From Tipula vernalis (Eukaryota > Arthropoda > Insecta > Diptera > Tipulidae), in contig OY282560.1 in NCBI GenBank assembly GCA_958295665.1, positions 260,657,368 through 260,721,367 of the forward strand: a stretch of 64,000 nt of DNA. Direction: 5' to 3'. Shown here piece by piece: positions 1 through 11,559 of the stretch; positions within the stretch are counted from its first letter, which is position 1, and the number at the start of each line of letters is the position of its first letter. The notes below the pieces were generated by a model that saw only the letters and a program-made list of their open reading frames with translations, did not search any database and was not told the DNA's origin. Made by a program: the position numbers and the translations under genes.

Positions 1-28
1 GGTCCAATTCTGATGACACCGAATATGA

Positions 29-250
29 GTTGGAGTAAATTTTGATAATAGGTGTCCTCCAGCTCATACCAAGTGTTACAAATGGTCAATTAAAACTGAA
101 CTAAGACTGGATATTTCCAGTGTAGATCAGCTAGGGAGATTGTTTTATCAAGCTAAAGATCTTTTAAAAATTAGCTTATCTCCGCAAAACAAAGGCAAAG
201 TAGAATCGAGGTTGCAGAACTTCAGATTTCGGGCTTTTCTAAGAAGATAA
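29..250 (+). other. Unidentified open frame of 73 codons, ends in TAA
   Basis: This frame runs from just after a TGA at 26-28 to a TAA at 248-250 and has no ATG at its beginning. Composition looks more protein-like than the surrounding DNA: a Cys-Pro-Pro stretch, then a hydrophilic helix-like segment (SSVDQLGRLFYQAKDLL) and a basic C-terminus. A second frame in the first 40 bases ends in an acidic tail (DDTEYELE and stop), which could be the end of another exon or element. I do not recognise the family. It could be a decayed mobile-element ORF cut by the window edge, a terminal exon, or chance. Confidence 0.2.
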
Positions 251-483
251 CTAATTTATTTGTAAAGGTTCGGACTGCTCAAAATGTTTCATCTTCCAAA
301 AGTAGACTGGGTCAAGCATAATACATCAACGCTTGGAGGAGGATTGCGGTAGTTTAGGGATGTTTTTCTCCCCAATGATTCGGCTGAAATTGCTTGAATT
401 TATTTACAAAGACATTATCAAAATGACACCATCTCATGTGGTTAAGATTAATAAAACAAAATGAATGCTTTGAAGCGACCAGT

Positions 484-1805
484 TGCCCTATTCTTGTTTT
501 TCCTTCACAGTTTTCTAGCAGTTTTGATTTTCCCCCAAAAAGTGTATTCTGGCATTCCCGGGGAACGGGGAATTTCCAACTTTTTATTCCTTATTTTGTA
601 AAAGAGCATTATGTCAATTGGAGAATAAATATACATGGGAAATAATTTTATGCCGTTTTCGATTGACCAAAGAAGCCAACCTAAGTGCAAAAAAAACTGA
701 ACTCGATCATTTTTTACTATTGCGCTGAGATCTAAAACGACATTAGTTATACGTGTTCGCCATGGAATCACATTAAAATGAGTAAAGATTCACAAAAAAT
801 TATGATGATGATAACAACAATCCTTAGTGATGTTCACAACAGGATCCCTTCTTCGGTTTGTACGAAGATGAGTTCATTAAACTGCACCAAACGCCTCAAG
901 AACGGTATTAATTTAAAAAAAAAATAGAAGAAGTATATATGCAAGTCACTTCTTATACTGAAGCCTTTACAAATGCTGGTCGCTCTGAAGTGTATATAGG
1001 CACTTATTTTAATAGCAAGTACTATTAGGAACATTTTAAAAGAATCTTGTATCCAGGCAAGGCAAGACACTTCTTATACCGAAGCCTTTACAAACACTTG
1101 TCGCTCTGATGTGTATAGGTGCTTATTTTAATAAAAAGACAAGAAACGTAACTGTATCAGGAATATTGCTAAAGAAACTTGGATCCAGACGTTGCGGTAC
1201 ATTTCACCATCTAGAGAATTCAATTAGGTTCCTACTCTTTTCCAGTATTTATTATTCTTACTCGAGGGGTCGGCAGAGTAATTTTAAATAAAATAGATAT
1301 TTTTAAGGAAATGTAAAATTGAAAAGAATGTCAATAAAAATTCATGGTTAATCTTAATATCATAAGTAAAAAAATATTAGTATTATTATAATAATTATTA
1401 TTTATTACTGTACTATCTTTAAAATTATTAGGTATTTTAAGCCTTACAAACAATATTAATATTACTTATTATTAATATCAACACTTAGTTCATTAATATC
1501 AACAATAGACAAACATTTTCGTTATAAAATCTATTCCCCATCAATTATTTCGTAAAATATGTAGGTACGGAAGAACAAACGTCAAAACTGCTGTAATTGG
1601 GAATAATTTTTTCCCAATAAATTTTTTCCCCTAACACCAGAATACACTTTGGGGAAAAGGGCGGCATCATTTGACTCAACAAGGGGAACTTACCAGGTCC
1701 GAACATAAATGAGTAAGATAGATTAATAGCTCTTTCTCGAATTTAAGTACTGCAACAAAATTTAAAATTTCTGTTTCCCTGGAACTACCAGAATAGGGCG
1801 ACAGG
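484..1805. repeat. Decayed fold-back element with dispersed inverted arms
   Basis: The left arm (about 484-575) and right arm (about 1600-1805) match in inverted orientation. TTGCCCTATTCT near 484 pairs with AGAATAGGGCGA near 1790, and AGTGTATTCTGG near 540 pairs with CCAGAATACACT near 1640. Runs of C on the left and G on the right flank both blocks. The arms are interrupted by unrelated sequence, so this is an old or composite element. No coding remnant is visible between the arms. Confidence 0.4.
941..1190. repeat. Tandem duplication, period about 121 bp
   Basis: Two diverged units lie side by side. Both begin with CACTTCTTATAC then (t/c)GAAGCCTTTACAAA, continue through TCGCTCTGA and GTGTATA, and end near a 'TTGTATCCAG'/'TTGGATCCAG' block. 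It sits inside the fold-back element at 484-1805, so it may be part of that element. Confidence 0.7.
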
Positions 1806-1889
1806 GAATATCATGATTTTTTTCGATATCGAATCGTTCGATAATATCGATTCTTCGATAATATCGAGTAATTTTTCGCGTATAGAAAA

Positions 1890-2730
1890 GCCGTTTTTTA
1901 TGTCATTACAAATGTCATGATAGGTGACCAGCTCAACCATCCAGCTTCCTTAAAATTCCTTGGAAAACTCTACTATGGAAATGCTGTGGATCGGCGCATT
2001 CAAATAGGTAACTGCTGGGATGATTGAAGAATTTTTAACCAATTTTGGAATGATTGGAATGGCATCCCCGTAAAGCAATTGATTTTCTAATTAAGTAAAA
2101 GACTAAAAGATATGCAACTTTGAAGATTTTCCAAGCAAAATAGCATAATGCATGTTAAAATATGTCCTTCATTTTGACTATACATACATATAATTAAAAC
2201 TTTGATTCATTTAAATGAATGTGACTTTTCTTTTCCTTAAAATCTAGAGATTTGTTATAAGGCTATCAATACATACAAAGTCATATTTGATATTGATAGT
2301 AATTTCAACGATGATAGTAATTTCAACGAAATATTATTGTATCAAAAAACGATAGGTTGTGAGACACGACCATTAAACGTAAAACGTACTCTTTGCTTTC
2401 AGATATAAAGGTACATCTTGCTTGATCAGAAGAAGCATAACTGTGAAAGAATAAGCCTAACCAATTTTTGATTTAGCAATTGTTTTCAATTTAACTTTGT
2501 GTAAATATGTATAAACGTGAGCCAAATCTACCAATACTATTATACTTTGAATATTAATGAAAGTACATGAACGTGAAATCATGTGCCTATTTTTTTCTTC
2601 ACACCGAGCAGTTTAGTGTAAACATTGTCCTTCTTTCTCCAAGAGAACACGATCAAAGCAGACAAGGAAAAATAATGTATCGCACTGCACCGTGCGATTA
2701 AAAAAATAGACTCCATGTTGAATTAACTTA
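1890..2730. other. AT-rich intergenic or intronic DNA, nothing recognised
   Basis: No coding stretch, transposase motif or strong inverted repeat was seen. A short cluster of ATCGAT-like words (TTCGATAATATCGA, repeated) lies just to its left at 1819-1872. Confidence 0.5.
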
Positions 2731-2733
2731 TTA

Positions 2734-2998
2734 AGCGTATTTTGTTGACCAAAATTTAATTTGAATTATTTTGGGTTTATTTGTTTTCCAAGAAAATAGC
2801 CAATTTGATTTAATTGACAAAAGCCAACCTTTCGAAATAAAATATAAATTTACTATGTATTATGACTCTGGTGGCAGGTATCATAACCAAGAATTAGAAT
2901 TATGTTTAATTAAACCCAATTTTTTTTTGGGTTAATGTTATTCTTGCGGGGATTTCACCTATGCAATTGTTGTTGTAAATTTGTCAAGGAAATACGCT
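2734..2998. repeat. Interspersed repeat family R1, copy 1
   Basis: The segment begins AGCGTATTTTGTTGAC and ends GTCAAGGAAATACGCT, an imperfect terminal inverted repeat of about 16 bp. A 36 bp stretch at its right end (2963-2998) is identical to one at 56300-56335, and much of the rest (GAATTATTTTGGGTTTAT, then CCAAGAAAATAGCCAA) also recurs there. It has no coding content, so a small non-autonomous DNA transposon is likely. Confidence 0.6.
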
Positions 2999-3528
2999 AT
3001 ATAACAGCGAAAATCGATTTAAACAAAACACAGTGGTAAGTATAAAAGCTGAATTTTGTTCACGTTATAATTTCCGTTTATTGCTGCGAATTGTAAGAGA
3101 AACTGCATTTATCTACACAACGAAACCACAAAAAAATAATTATTTGGAAAAATCAGGCAAGAATAATTCAATGAACGAACAAATACAGTATTTCCACGAC
3201 GTTTGTTCACTCTCCATTGCCATTTGGCATTCGAAAATCAACAAAAATCGTGAACAAAGTAAAATCTATATTCACCACTATTAACTGGCTTACGTTCATT
3301 GTTTCGTTTACACTCCCTGTGGACCATGGTGAATTATTGTTCACAGACATTTCACTGCGAACAAAATAAAATCGTCGGAAAATTGAAAGTAATATTATAA
3401 AAGTAAGTTCATATTCTATTCGTTATTTTGATAATTATTCAATCAATTTTGTCGTAAAAGATCAAATAATTTCAGATATATCAACAAAAATTGTTTTGTT
3501 CACGTTCATGTTAATGAGAGGTGTAAAC

Positions 3529-3600
3529 TGGGCTTTACTATTGACGATTGGAAATTATGAAAATGCGACACCTATCACCTGAAATTTAAGCTTCCTATCC
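3529..3600 (+). repeat. Solo terminus related to the MITE at 13808-13991
   Basis: The words TTGACGATTGGAAAT and CACCTATC occur here in the same order and spacing as at the left end of the 13.8 kb element. No matching right end was found, so this is a truncated copy. Confidence 0.45.
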
Positions 3601-3616
3601 ATTAAAAAAAGCTATT

Positions 3617-4065
3617 GAGTGTATTTACACTTGGTCTCATAAATCCGGATTCTTTCTTCGTATTTCCTTCCTTTACCAACAAAACCGGTTTTATTGCCGC
3701 CATGTTGGGGATTAATTTTTAAACCAAACTTTTTTGTATTTCTCGGTGTATTTCAACACAAACAAAAATGAAATATAAAAATTCTCAACGCCATATAATT
3801 AATAAATTTTTAATACAAACAAATTATTTATAAACAACTTTTTTGTCTAATTATTTTTGACAACAATAATCAAAATGGCGACACAATTTATTTTTGCCCT
3901 CATAGCAACATTCCCAGTTGAAAAGCATTTATGAAGTGAAAAAGATTCATACATATACATAGAAATGTATTAAATGAAACCGGATTTATAAATCCTTGTG
4001 TAAACGACGATGGGATTTTTGAAACCACAGAATCCAGATTCATGAGACCAAATGTAAATACACTC
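3617..4065. mobile_element. MITE with 38 bp terminal inverted repeats
   Basis: The left end reads GAGTGTATTTACACTTGG, then TCTCATAAATCCGGATTCT. The right end is its reverse complement with about five differences. The flanks are ATT on both sides, a possible 3 bp target duplication. Length is 449 bp with no coding capacity, so it is non-autonomous; the superfamily is uncertain. An inner word (CCGGATTTATAAATCC near 3980) repeats part of the terminus. Confidence 0.8.
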
Positions 4066-4349
4066 ATTTAGATGTAGCTTTGATACAGTAATAAATTCCA
4101 TATAATATTTGAGTGAGTGATCAAAGCTTACTGCGTTTATTTTATTCAAATCTGGGTAAGAAGCTCATATTTGGTCCGATAGAGCACACTCAATTACGTT
4201 TACTTCATATTTTTATTCTACTAACACCAATATGAATAGTGGGCCTAATGTTTGTCGGTATCGGCGTATGAAAGTTATGATCCGGCTTGCATATACATAC
4301 ATTTATGTTGATTTTGATAAAAGGCTCTGTTTTGTAAATAAAGTATTTT

Positions 4350-4667
4350 AATGTAACGTTGCACATTTGAGCTAAACCATGCGAGCTATGTTCTTTGTTT
4401 TGAGCGATAAAAACTATCTTAGCTCGAGTTGTCTTCACCTTGCTATGTCAGATAACAGTATGTGTATACATTGATATTTTTCTATATTTTATTGTTAACT
4501 CATAGGTTAGTTATACCAATGTATTGTATCATAAATCATAACAAATGAATTATATGAAAACATAAATGTGTGTGAACGAGAAGCGTGCGACTAGTTGGGC
4601 TAAGTAACTAAACTAAACTAAGCGAAGCTAGGCTCTCTCGCTTAGCTTAGCTAAATATACAGCGGCC
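4350..4667 (-). mobile_element. Harbinger-like MITE, short copy
   Basis: From about 4372 to 4667 this is the reverse complement of the first 200 bp of the element at 16900-17536. Shared words include TGCGAGCTATGTT, TTTGTTTTGAGCGAT and CTTGCTATGTCAG. Its left end keeps GTTGCACATTTGAGCT, a version of the GTTGCACATTTCAGCT terminus, and its right end CGGCC is followed by TAA. Compared with the long copy it lacks about 400 bp of interior. Confidence 0.7.
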
Positions 4668-5384
4668 TAAATACAACTGTACTATTGTATTATTGGCTGA
4701 AAATAGTACAAAATTGATTGACGGCTGCTATGGAAAATATCATACTGTACTGATTGAAAATTGATGATTGGAGCGCCATAATAATTGATAACTGGACAAT
4801 GTTTTCTATCTTCCGCAAGAGACGTTGATTACACCTTTACTATGGTGACAAGGTAAATTGGGTATATACCCGGTACATGTTTTCTGTCTCTTTCAAGAGG
4901 TACTTTACCTATTTGTACAATCCATCAATAGTAATTTTAAATAACTAAAGATAGGATTCGTTTCGTTCCAGTTCAGTTTTTAATAACTAAAGTAAGTTGA
5001 AAACGCTTTTGGAATGCAGCAAAGGTACCTAAAGTGCCTTACTTTGAACCTAAGTTTATATGTATCTATTTGTGTGCTTATATTTTAAAATTTAAATGCG
5101 TTCGTTCGTTGTAACAAATCACAAAAAATCCAAATATAAATTGACAGACAGAAAAATATTTCTTATTTTGACGTGTTTTCGCGACTGGGAAGAGGACATG
5201 GGAGAAAAATAAAAATGCTGTTAAAATCAAATTCATTTCACAAAACCGGAATTTATAAACAGATGTGGGTTACAGAATGAATTGGAAAAAATTGTTCGTA
5301 AAGCTATAATTGTAAACAGCATCTAGAAGAGAAAATTAGATTTCAATAATATTTCTGTTTATTATATTTACTCCTTGCCCTCCA

Positions 5385-5455
5385 GGCCGATTATGGTCGC
5401 CTTCGGCAGCCAGACCCGTTGATGTGTGCCTGCGGCTGCCCGGTGCCCGCCCAAT
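5385..5455. other. GC-rich island of unknown origin
   Basis: About 70 bases with far higher GC than the surrounding sequence. On the minus strand a short frame reads from ATG to TAA and includes VWLPKATIIGLEGKE. It may be a scrap of a retroelement or an exon; no splice sites stand out. It lies upstream of the MITE at 5518. Confidence 0.25.
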
Positions 5456-5517
5456 CCTATTTTCATTTCTCGCTTTGCTTGTTTCTATTATTCCTTTTCT
5501 TTCTTGAACTCTATATT

Positions 5518-5753
5518 AAGCGCTTTGCCCATAAGAGAACGAAAACGGATTTTACTGATTTTACTAGTAGGTACATATTGTAGCTTGTGCTATTTAGCTA
5601 TTAACCTCAAAATCTTCAATACAAACTTACAAGTTTTGACACTTGAATTTCAAACGAAAATAGTTTTTCGGTTTGGTAATGGACAAGGCAAAATGAAAAG
5701 ATGCTAAAAATTTCGGTTTTTATGTTTTTCGTTTTCCTATGGACAAAGCGCTT
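5518..5753. mobile_element. MITE with 30 bp terminal inverted repeats
   Basis: The left end AAGCGCTTTGCCCATA continues into AACGAAAA, and the right end is its inverse (CTATGGACAAAGCGCTT). TATT lies immediately outside both ends, a possible 4 bp target duplication. At 236 bp there is no coding capacity. A frame that runs through it appears to be accidental. Confidence 0.75.
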
Positions 5754-5759
5754 TATTCT

Positions 5760-8246
5760 TGTTCTGGAAAAAATTTTGCAGTCAAACGGGATCGATTTAT
5801 CGGTTAATCTAATTTATAAATAGGATAGATATTATTATTATTTTATACAATATAAAAAAATCAAAAATCAGCTTCGCCGAAAAAAAACTTTATTCGTATT
5901 GTGATTGGCTGATATTGTTACATATTGTCTTAGGTCTGCTATGAATTCGAGAAAAGAAATATGAAAAAAACTAGATTTTCTTTTTTTTACAATAGAAATT
6001 TAGGAAAGTACATTAAGATCAGAATAAGGAGTAGCCCTAAGTTGCCCTTTTACACACATGCCTCTGTAGATATGAAAATCAAAATGCACCACACCAAAGG
6101 AGCCGTTTATTTTGAGAGTGATATTAGTCCATATTTTGTTGAAAAAAGATAATGAAAGAATTGAATACGGGATTTTTAATTATTTTATTTATTGCACAAG
6201 TATTAGGGATTTAATTTTTTATATTTTAAATATAAATTGTTTACCAATAAAAGGATTGTACTAAGATATGTCTGTATTATCATTAAATTAACAATTTCAA
6301 AATAAACGGCTCAAATATGAAATCAATTACATTTTGTTCTTTCTTTACTACACAAATTCAGAAAAAGTAATTACAAATCGGAATACGTAGTAGGTCTAGT
6401 GGTGCTTTCGTCTCGTGTTGGTGTGCGTAGCAAACACCAAACCCATGATATTTTAAAACTACTTTTCCAGTAGTTCTTCGATTTTACATTTAAAACAGAA
6501 AATAGATAACATAATTAATTGTTCGTACTCCCATGGTTCAGTGCCGAATACCTATATTAGTTTCCAAAAACAAGTTAGAAGTTATTTATTTGTTATACCA
6601 AAACACAAAATAAGTCTTCCGGTACAAACTAATAACTGGCCAACCGGCTCGTGATTGTTTAATTAGAAGGAATTAGAAATTAAATCGGACAGTAGTATAA
6701 ATTGATTTAAGTAGCTTGTAAACCTCGGTGTTTGGTTATAAAATATTTTGCAATAAGTAAGCTACCTATGTAGGTATTGCAGCATTATACACTCCATTAA
6801 TTTGACTGTCAAAAATTAAAATTTATTATTAATTTTGTGTACAATCACCCAGATACCTCAGTTTGTTTGTATAATATACCTCGAAAACCTTGAAATTATT
6901 TTACACAAATTATTGTAACTATCATACGATATAAAGTCGGCTCGTGTTTTTTTTAATTAATTTTACGATTTTTCCAAACCAATTTTATGTAACAGTAGCA
7001 CACCATAAATGCAAAATGTTGCTAAATTGAGTTAAATAAATAACAGTAACTTATTTAGAAGAGCGGCAAAACTATAAAATCGACATACAATTTTATTTTT
7101 AAACGAATATTTTCCATCCTAACGTTAGAGTACGAATTGTGTGTTGAGACGAATTTATGTAAACACACTGCCTTCTAAGAAGTTATTCTTTTGGGGTAAA
7201 AACAACTGCTATGAAGTACAAAAATAAAATTATTTTTAATTATATGTATATTATATAAACAAAACTATATGAACATATAACTCTGTTGTATTCTAGGGTA
7301 TAGCTTTGCGTGTAATTAAAAGTTGTTTTAGAGATTAATACAGTTAATTTTTTATGTTATTTCATGGATTATTTCCTATGTGGCTATATTTTGCAGAAAG
7401 TAATTTTTTTAATGATTTAATAGTAATTTAGCAATAAATTTATTCCTAATAAAATTAATATCTGTTGATTTGGCGGAATGTGTTGCTTTATTTAGTGGAA
7501 ATCGAATGTACTCAGTGTATCAAATGTTAATCGTTTTCGTGTTAATTAAAATTAAAATTGAGGTAAACATAAAATGTTTTGGTGGAAAAATTGGTTTGAA
7601 TTTCGCAGAAGCAACACTAGGTAGCTTTTGTACATAAAACAAATGTATAAAAAAATTTTTTTTAGAATAACATCATAAATAATTATGATGTGCGAAAATT
7701 GTGGGCTAATTAGCGATAAAAAAATATGTATGCATAAATCTTCAATTCGCGGTTCAAATATAAAAACAAAATCATAAACAGAATTGAAATGAAATTATAT
7801 GAAAATAAAAAGTTGTAATGGTCTATTCAAATGAATCGCAATTTTACTAGTACGATTAAAAATGATTCACTGATTTCTCTTAAATTTCATGGTAATATAT
7901 GAATATACTAGTCACTTAAAAAATAGGTAGTATAAAACACCGAATATAATAAATTGAGAATTTTTCCTAATAAAAACTACAAAAAATGTTTAAATCGCTG
8001 CCATATTGCATTCGGGATTGTATAATACATATTTTACCATATTTAATTAAAGAGATTCTTAAATTTCTTAAATTAAAGAGAAATCGGAAAATTATTTTTA
8101 CTCGTACGAATAAAATCGCGGTTCATATGAAGAGGAGGCCATTAATGAATTAATTAATGAAAAATTATATAAAGAAAATTAAATACATACGTAAATAAAT
8201 AAATAAAATAAAGAAATAAAACAAAACCAAAAAATAATAATCTCAC
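5760..8246. other. AT-rich non-coding stretch, probably intron of the RhoGEF gene
   Basis: It lies downstream of the donor site of the exon at 8247-8462 on the minus strand. I scanned it for the next Dbl-homology exon and found none. No transposase or strong inverted repeat was seen. Confidence 0.5.
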
Positions 8247-8462
8247 ATTGACTAGACGTTGTAGTGTGGCGACATAAGAGTTCTCACTGTGAACAATTGC
8301 CGCAACAATATATCGCCGTTTTATCTGTTGCTGTGACAAACCTGCTGGCGCTGGCGGTAGTGTTGGCGGGATATGTCGACTAACTCCACTCCTTGTATTT
8401 AATATATTACTACCTCGTCCTGATAGATCAACACCAAATGGATTATTTGGATCTTCTTCAGA
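8247..8462 (-). CDS. RhoGEF exon: linker plus start of Dbl-homology domain
   Basis: This internal exon has 72 codons, phase 0 at both ends. The acceptor is TTTTATTTTCAG at 8463 and the donor is AAT/GTGAGA at 8247. The protein starts SEEDPNNPFGVDLSG, passes a Pro/Ala-rich spacer (IPPTLPPAPAG) and ends RRYIVAAIVHSENSYVATLQ followed by RLVN. The pattern R-x-I-V-x-x-I-x-x-S-E-x-x-Y-V-x-x-L is conserved region 1 of Dbl-homology domains, which load GTP on Rho-family GTPases at membranes and cytoskeleton. It follows the exon at 12620-13353 in phase. The surrounding style fits ARHGEF10/17-like insect RhoGEFs, but that assignment is a guess. The remaining DH and PH regions are not in view. Confidence 0.8.
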
Positions 8463-8553
8463 CTGAAAATAAAAGAAAATGAAATAAATAAAAATGATAG
8501 TTTAATACAAATTATTTAATTTACAGTTAATGAACAAGTTCTTGAAAACCTGT

Positions 8554-8629
8554 CCTGAGTTAATTTTAACATTGTGCAATGTTAAAATTAACTCAGGATA
8601 GGTTTTAATGTTAAAATTAACTCAGGACA
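8554..8629. repeat. Perfect 21 bp palindrome plus a third direct copy
   Basis: CCTGAGTTAATTTTAACATTG and its exact inverse are separated by 2 bases (8554-8597). A further copy of the inverse half lies at 8608-8629. The set sits in the RhoGEF intron just upstream of the exon at 8247-8462, so in the transcript it could form a hairpin close to the acceptor. Confidence 0.85.
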
Positions 8630-8759
8630 ATGACATAAATCTTATTCCAATTTAGAATAGTTTTGAAACAATTTTTTGATGAAACAGATTTATTAGACGA
8701 GAGCAATGTTTTGAAATAAAATACGACGGTATTTATCCGAGGTTAATTTTGATATTTTA

Positions 8760-9317
8760 GGCCTAGACATAACATTTAACTGCGCAAATTTAACTACACA
8801 GTTTATCGCTCAATTCTCAGACTTGTGCTTGTCATCACCTAGACAATACAAACTTATCATAGTATTTTACAATTAATTTGTCATAAGCCACTTGCTTTAA
8901 AGTTTGATCATGGTAATCTTTATTTTGAATCATCCATAGACATGATTCACTTGTATAAATTTCAATAAATTCTTCTAAAATTTCTCTCCACCATTTTTGT
9001 TTTCTATTTTGTATTTATTTGTTAACTTTGACGTATATAATTAAACGCGCCTCGAAACAAAAACTGAATAAAAATGTACCAATTTTCCCTACACGCAACA
9101 ACATGCAAATGAACTTGCGCACGCGAAAGCGAAAAATACAATTTTTTTTTGTATTGCGCAAGTCACTTGCGCAATATTTAAAAACTGCACACTCAAATCA
9201 AATAATATTTAAAAACTGCACACCTCATCTACACGCTCAAACATATTGCATTGATTAACTTGTGCAGTTAAATTTGCGCAGTTAAATTTGCGCAGTTAAA
9301 CATTGTCTAGGGCGCCC
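8760..9317. mobile_element. MITE with TTA target duplication, Harbinger-like
   Basis: The left end carries CCTAGACATAACATTTAACT and the right end its inverse, with AACTGCGCAAATTTAACT repeated twice near the right end. TTA flanks both sides (8757-8759 and 9318-9320). Two copies of AATATTTAAAAACTGCACAC lie in the interior. The 558 bp body has no transposase. A 3 bp TTA duplication is typical of PIF/Harbinger elements; that classification is inference. It sits in the RhoGEF intron. Confidence 0.65.
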
Positions 9318-9320
9318 TTA

Positions 9321-9429
9321 GACTACACATAGCTGGGTTATAAACAGGCTATGACTTTTTCGGGTTTAACCCGGTTTTTACCGATTTGTATACCCGAATA
9401 CAACTTTTATCGCTTCTGTAACCTGGTCA
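9321..9429. other. Short intronic spacer between two elements
   Basis: Contains a CGGGTTTAACCCG palindrome. Nothing else was recognised. Confidence 0.3.
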
Positions 9430-10264
9430 AACTGTTACTGCTGAACGTTACCAGCCCTAATTGGTCAAAAGTGATGGTCTGGAGGAAAAATACCATTTAC
9501 GGGCCAAGGAAGGCGGAAGGCGATATTGCTGCATGACAACGCTCGTCCACATACAGCAAAATCAACCCAGGAACTCATCTTCTCATTAGGCTGGAAAGTT
9601 GTACAGTATGCGATGTACTCTCCTGACTTAGCTCCCTCTGATTATCACTTATTCAGATCGATGTCATAATATTTAAAAGGCCGTAGTTGAAGACGTGCAA
9701 AAATGGCACGATGACTATTTTGCTTCGAAACCACCAAGTTTCTATCGCGAAGGCATTCATCACCTACCCGAAAAAAGGAAAAAGACCATAGATCAGTGGT
9801 GGCCAAGCCAAATGAGTATTTGACAATTTTTGATAATAAATAGAGCAATAAAACTCCGATTACACAAAAATGTCACGTAATGGCGGTAATTATTTATGTA
9901 TCCAGAGACACAGAGTTTATTACTGTGGAATGAGTGTGAAAGCCACAGCAATATTTATTCCATCTTGAGAAATGCGGAAGATGGAATAACTATTGTGGTG
10001 GTCCTCACATCCATTTCCAAGCGATATACTATATTCTGTCCCTCTGGTTACATAAATACATTTCGCGTTGTTCAATTGACGTGTTTTTCTAATCGGAGTT
10101 TTATCGCTCTATTTATTATGGAAATTTCTCAAAAATACTAATTTGGCTTGGCCACCACTGCCATAGATAGTAATAGCGAATATTTCGATTATGCATCTTT
10201 GTAACAAGTAACTTTTCAATAAAGTTGAATATGACCAAAACAAAGCAGTTTCTACTTACACACC
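9430..10264 (+). pseudogene. mariner transposase relic, copy 1 (5' truncated)
   Basis: A DD34D mariner is recognisable from [16 protein letters not shown], then [12 protein letters not shown], and a C-terminal block matching KPPSFYREGI of the copy at 63354-64000 with frame disruptions. The transposase would cut and paste DNA at TA sites. This copy starts inside the catalytic domain, so the N-terminal DNA-binding part and first Asp are absent. It has several stops and frameshifts and is interrupted by a 367 bp MITE (9794-10160). The 3' inverted terminus survives (GTTTCTACTTACACACC). It lies in sense relative to the + strand, antisense to the host gene. Confidence 0.9.
9794..10160. mobile_element. 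hAT-like MITE nested in mariner copy 1
   Basis: The left terminus CAGTGGTGGCCAAGCCAAAT is repeated inverted at the right end, and the inverted match extends about 70 bp. The flanks are CCATAGAT on both sides (9786-9793 and 10161-10168), an exact 8 bp duplication as hAT transposases make. The empty site is readable in the second mariner copy, near 63463, where the same sequence is uninterrupted (AGACCATAGATAGTAATGGC on the minus strand). There is no coding capacity in 367 bp, so it is non-autonomous. Confidence 0.95.
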
Positions 10265-10555
10265 ATAAACTGATTATTGTTTTACGATTAAAATCAACAG
10301 AATTAAGAATTTTTAAGTTTGTGATGTGCACTCGTATAATCGTAAATAAATCTCTTTCTGTTTTACACCAATAAGGGAAGTTGAAGTACTCTGTGAAACA
10401 TTAACGAAACCTTTTTGTCTATCGGCTTTGGCTAACCAAGCCCCTTTTATGGATTACTCGTAATTTTTAATATAACTAGGTTTTTCAGATTAAATGAAAC
10501 CATTACCTAATTGTACAAAACTTTTTACAAATTAACAGAACACTTTTTATATAAA

Positions 10556-11470
10556 CAAATTCGAAGAACTACATCCTAAACGAAGGCTAACTGCTGAAGA
10601 GATCGAATGTGAAGAGTACTATGAAGAAACATACAACCGGTTAAAAAATGGACTATTTGAGGTTTGGACACCACTTGAACACCAAACTCAAAAAAGTGCT
10701 TCTCGTGTTTACTACATGGCACATCATTCTGTCATTAAAGAAGATAGCACAACTACAAGATTGAGGGGAATGCTTAGCAGAGGCAGTATCTGTGCAAAAG
10801 GAATTACTAAACTTTCTTTCTGGTAGAGGTTTCAACTTCAGGAAATGGTGCAGCAACGAAAAGGCAATATTAGAAGAACTTCCCAAAAATCCCAGACAAT
10901 CTGGACTTCACACGATAGAAATAATACAGTAAAAACACTTGAACTCCTCTGAAATTTTTCAACAGACACTTTTCAATTTAAAGTATCTTTGCAAGACGGT
11001 AAAACAACAATATCCAAACGAACAATCTTTTCAGAGGCATCAAAGCTTCCCGACCGGCTAGGATGGTTAGCACCAGTGGTGATCCAGGCGAAAATTCTTC
11101 TGGAAAATTTATGGTCTTCTGGTGGAGGATGGGATGAAGAACTCTACATAAATCTTGCAAACAAATGGTTAAACTACAGAATGTTAGAGGAAATTAGAAT
11201 ACACCGTTGGATAAATTACACATGCGGCGCTAAAATTGAATTACATGGTTTCTGAGCCGCCTCTAATCAAGCATATGCTGCAGTGGTTTACAGTAAAATA
11301 AACAATGAAATTACGTTAATTGCTGCCAAAACAAAGGTTGTACCGTTAAACCAAACAATATCGCTACCAAGATTAGAGCTGAATGCCGCATTGCAACTGT
11401 CTAAATTGCTAAAAATGACAAATGTCGTATTTGCACTGAACATTAACAGCAACATATCAACATTTTAACA
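10556..11470 (+). pseudogene. BEL/Pao retrotransposon pol relic
   Basis: Pieces of a BEL/Pao polyprotein are seen in order on the + strand. First comes a segment with TAEEIECEEYYEET, then YYMAHHSVIKEDSTTTRLR (start of reverse transcriptase), FRKWCSNEKAILEELP, the connection region with SKLPDRLGWLAPVVIQAKIL and LWSSGGGWDEEL, and the RNase H side with AAVVYSKINNEITLIAAKT and SLPRLELNAALQ. At least three frame changes and several stops break it, and the reverse-transcriptase palm carrying the catalytic Asp residues appears deleted between the second and third blocks. No LTR was found. It lies in the RhoGEF intron. Confidence 0.9.
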
Positions 11471-11559
11471 GAGATACAATACAACACCGATCCTAACCAA
11501 CGGCATCACGTAGTTTCTAATGGGAATTCTGATGACTGTGTGCGATACGAAAATGAGGG

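Noticed and set aside
5426..5707. 93-codon plus-strand frame
   Set aside because: It runs from the GC-rich patch into a MITE at 5518-5753, so the frame crosses an element boundary.
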